Source: Mariprofundaceae bacterium
Lineage (GTDB): Bacteria; Pseudomonadota; Zetaproteobacteria; Mariprofundales; Mariprofundaceae
Assembly: GCA_030950825.1 (NCBI GenBank)
Contig: JAUZQT010000100.1
Coordinates: 1-5,295, forward strand
DNA: 5,295 nt
Direction of reading: 5' to 3'
The notes beneath the pieces were generated by a model. The model did not search any database. It was not told the DNA's origin and worked only from the letters and a program-made list of their open reading frames with translations. Of this stretch, positions 5,066 to 5,295 are shown in pieces (the stretch's first letter is position 1; the number at the start of each line of letters is the position of its first letter). A program made the position numbers and the translations under genes.

Positions 5066-5295
5066 ATGCAAATTCAAAACAATATCAAACAGAAATTATT
5101 GGAGGCAGATTCCATCCGAATCGTTCGCCATATGATATCTGATAACCCCAGCTTAAATCGATCCGAAATATCACGACTTGTATGTGAGCACTTTGGTTTT
5201 TATAACGCAAAAGACAAGCCTCAACAGTCGGGTTGTCTAAAAGCATTGCGTGAACTTGAGAAGCCAGAGCATTATATATTACCAGATCCCCGTTC
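5066..5295 (+). CDS. DUF4338/DruA-like or transposase-associated protein, N-terminus only
   Basis: The frame starts at ATG 5066 and is still open at the window edge (76 codons seen). The visible part reads as a helical DNA-binding-like domain. SIRIVRHMISDNPSLNRSEI (residues 16-35) is followed by SRLVCEHFGFYN and then CLKALRELEKPEHYILP. This 'R..ISR.LC..f.w...clkaLReLE....LP' pattern is the N-terminal signature I know from DUF4338 proteins. They include Druantia DruA and many stand-alone transposon-borne relatives, and a similar N-terminal region occurs in some IS4-type transposases. The transposon-end-like repeat 260 bases upstream favours the mobile-element reading. No ribosome binding site is near the ATG. 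A GGAGG at 5101-5105 has no standard start codon behind it. The call is limited by the truncation. Confidence 0.5.
   Translation, partial: MQIQNNIKQKLLEADSIRIVRHMISDNPSLNRSEISRLVCEHFGFYNAKDKPQQSGCLKALRELEKPEHYILPDPR

Noticed and set aside
5286..5295. ATCCCCGTTC at the very end equals the reverse complement of 646-655, as if a right transposon end
   Set aside because: The match is only ten bases, the preceding bases do not continue the terminus, and the DruA-like frame runs through it. It is probably coincidence, though the sequence beyond the edge could change that.
1..5295. CRISPR array, tRNA or rRNA genes
   Set aside because: No regularly spaced repeats and no cloverleaf or ribosomal RNA signatures were seen on either strand.

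Overview
The window looks like a proteobacterial chromosome segment of moderate, slightly AT-rich base composition. The evidence is a gamma/beta-type A/G-specific adenine glycosylase, a TonB/TolA-type envelope protein, and a NusG-domain-II plus Gx-transporter pair. A gamma-, beta- or zetaproteobacterium would fit; the sequence alone does not settle it. Both edges sit in repeat or mobile DNA: a 19-bp inverted repeat begins at base 2, and a probable transposon-borne gene runs off the right edge.

Bases 1-714 hold no intact gene. They contain an almost 200-bp unit bounded by a perfect 19-bp inverted repeat, several short protein-like frames that may be the remains of a broken gene, and a strong 11-bp palindrome just upstream of the first gene. 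Bases 715-1161 encode a stand-alone two-CBS-domain protein with a good ribosome binding site. A 12-bp hairpin separates it from a convergent short-chain dehydrogenase (SDR) gene on the minus strand (stop at 1234, preferred start 1902).

Bases 1923-4778 form a tight plus-strand operon: a membrane-anchored NusG-domain-II protein, a Gx-transporter-family membrane protein (stop/start overlap TAATG), a TonB/TolA-like protein starting with TTG 3 bases later, and mutY overlapping its end by 29 bases. The first two genes are commonly paired and thought to act in membrane or redox/isoprenoid-related processes. TonB-like proteins couple inner-membrane energy to the outer membrane. MutY repairs A opposite 8-oxoguanine. 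The packing argues for one transcript and translational coupling, not for one shared function.

Right at the mutY stop begins a 29-base sequence nearly identical (27/29) to the sequence that forms the palindrome upstream of the CBS gene. It looks like the end of a transposable element. About 260 bases inside it starts a frame, cut by the window edge, resembling the N-terminus of DUF4338 (DruA-like) or related transposase-associated proteins. The most interesting points are this shared element end, its palindromic 'both ends fused' copy at 645-685, and the possible promoter and 5'-leader role of that copy for the CBS gene. No clear new multi-gene system is visible.
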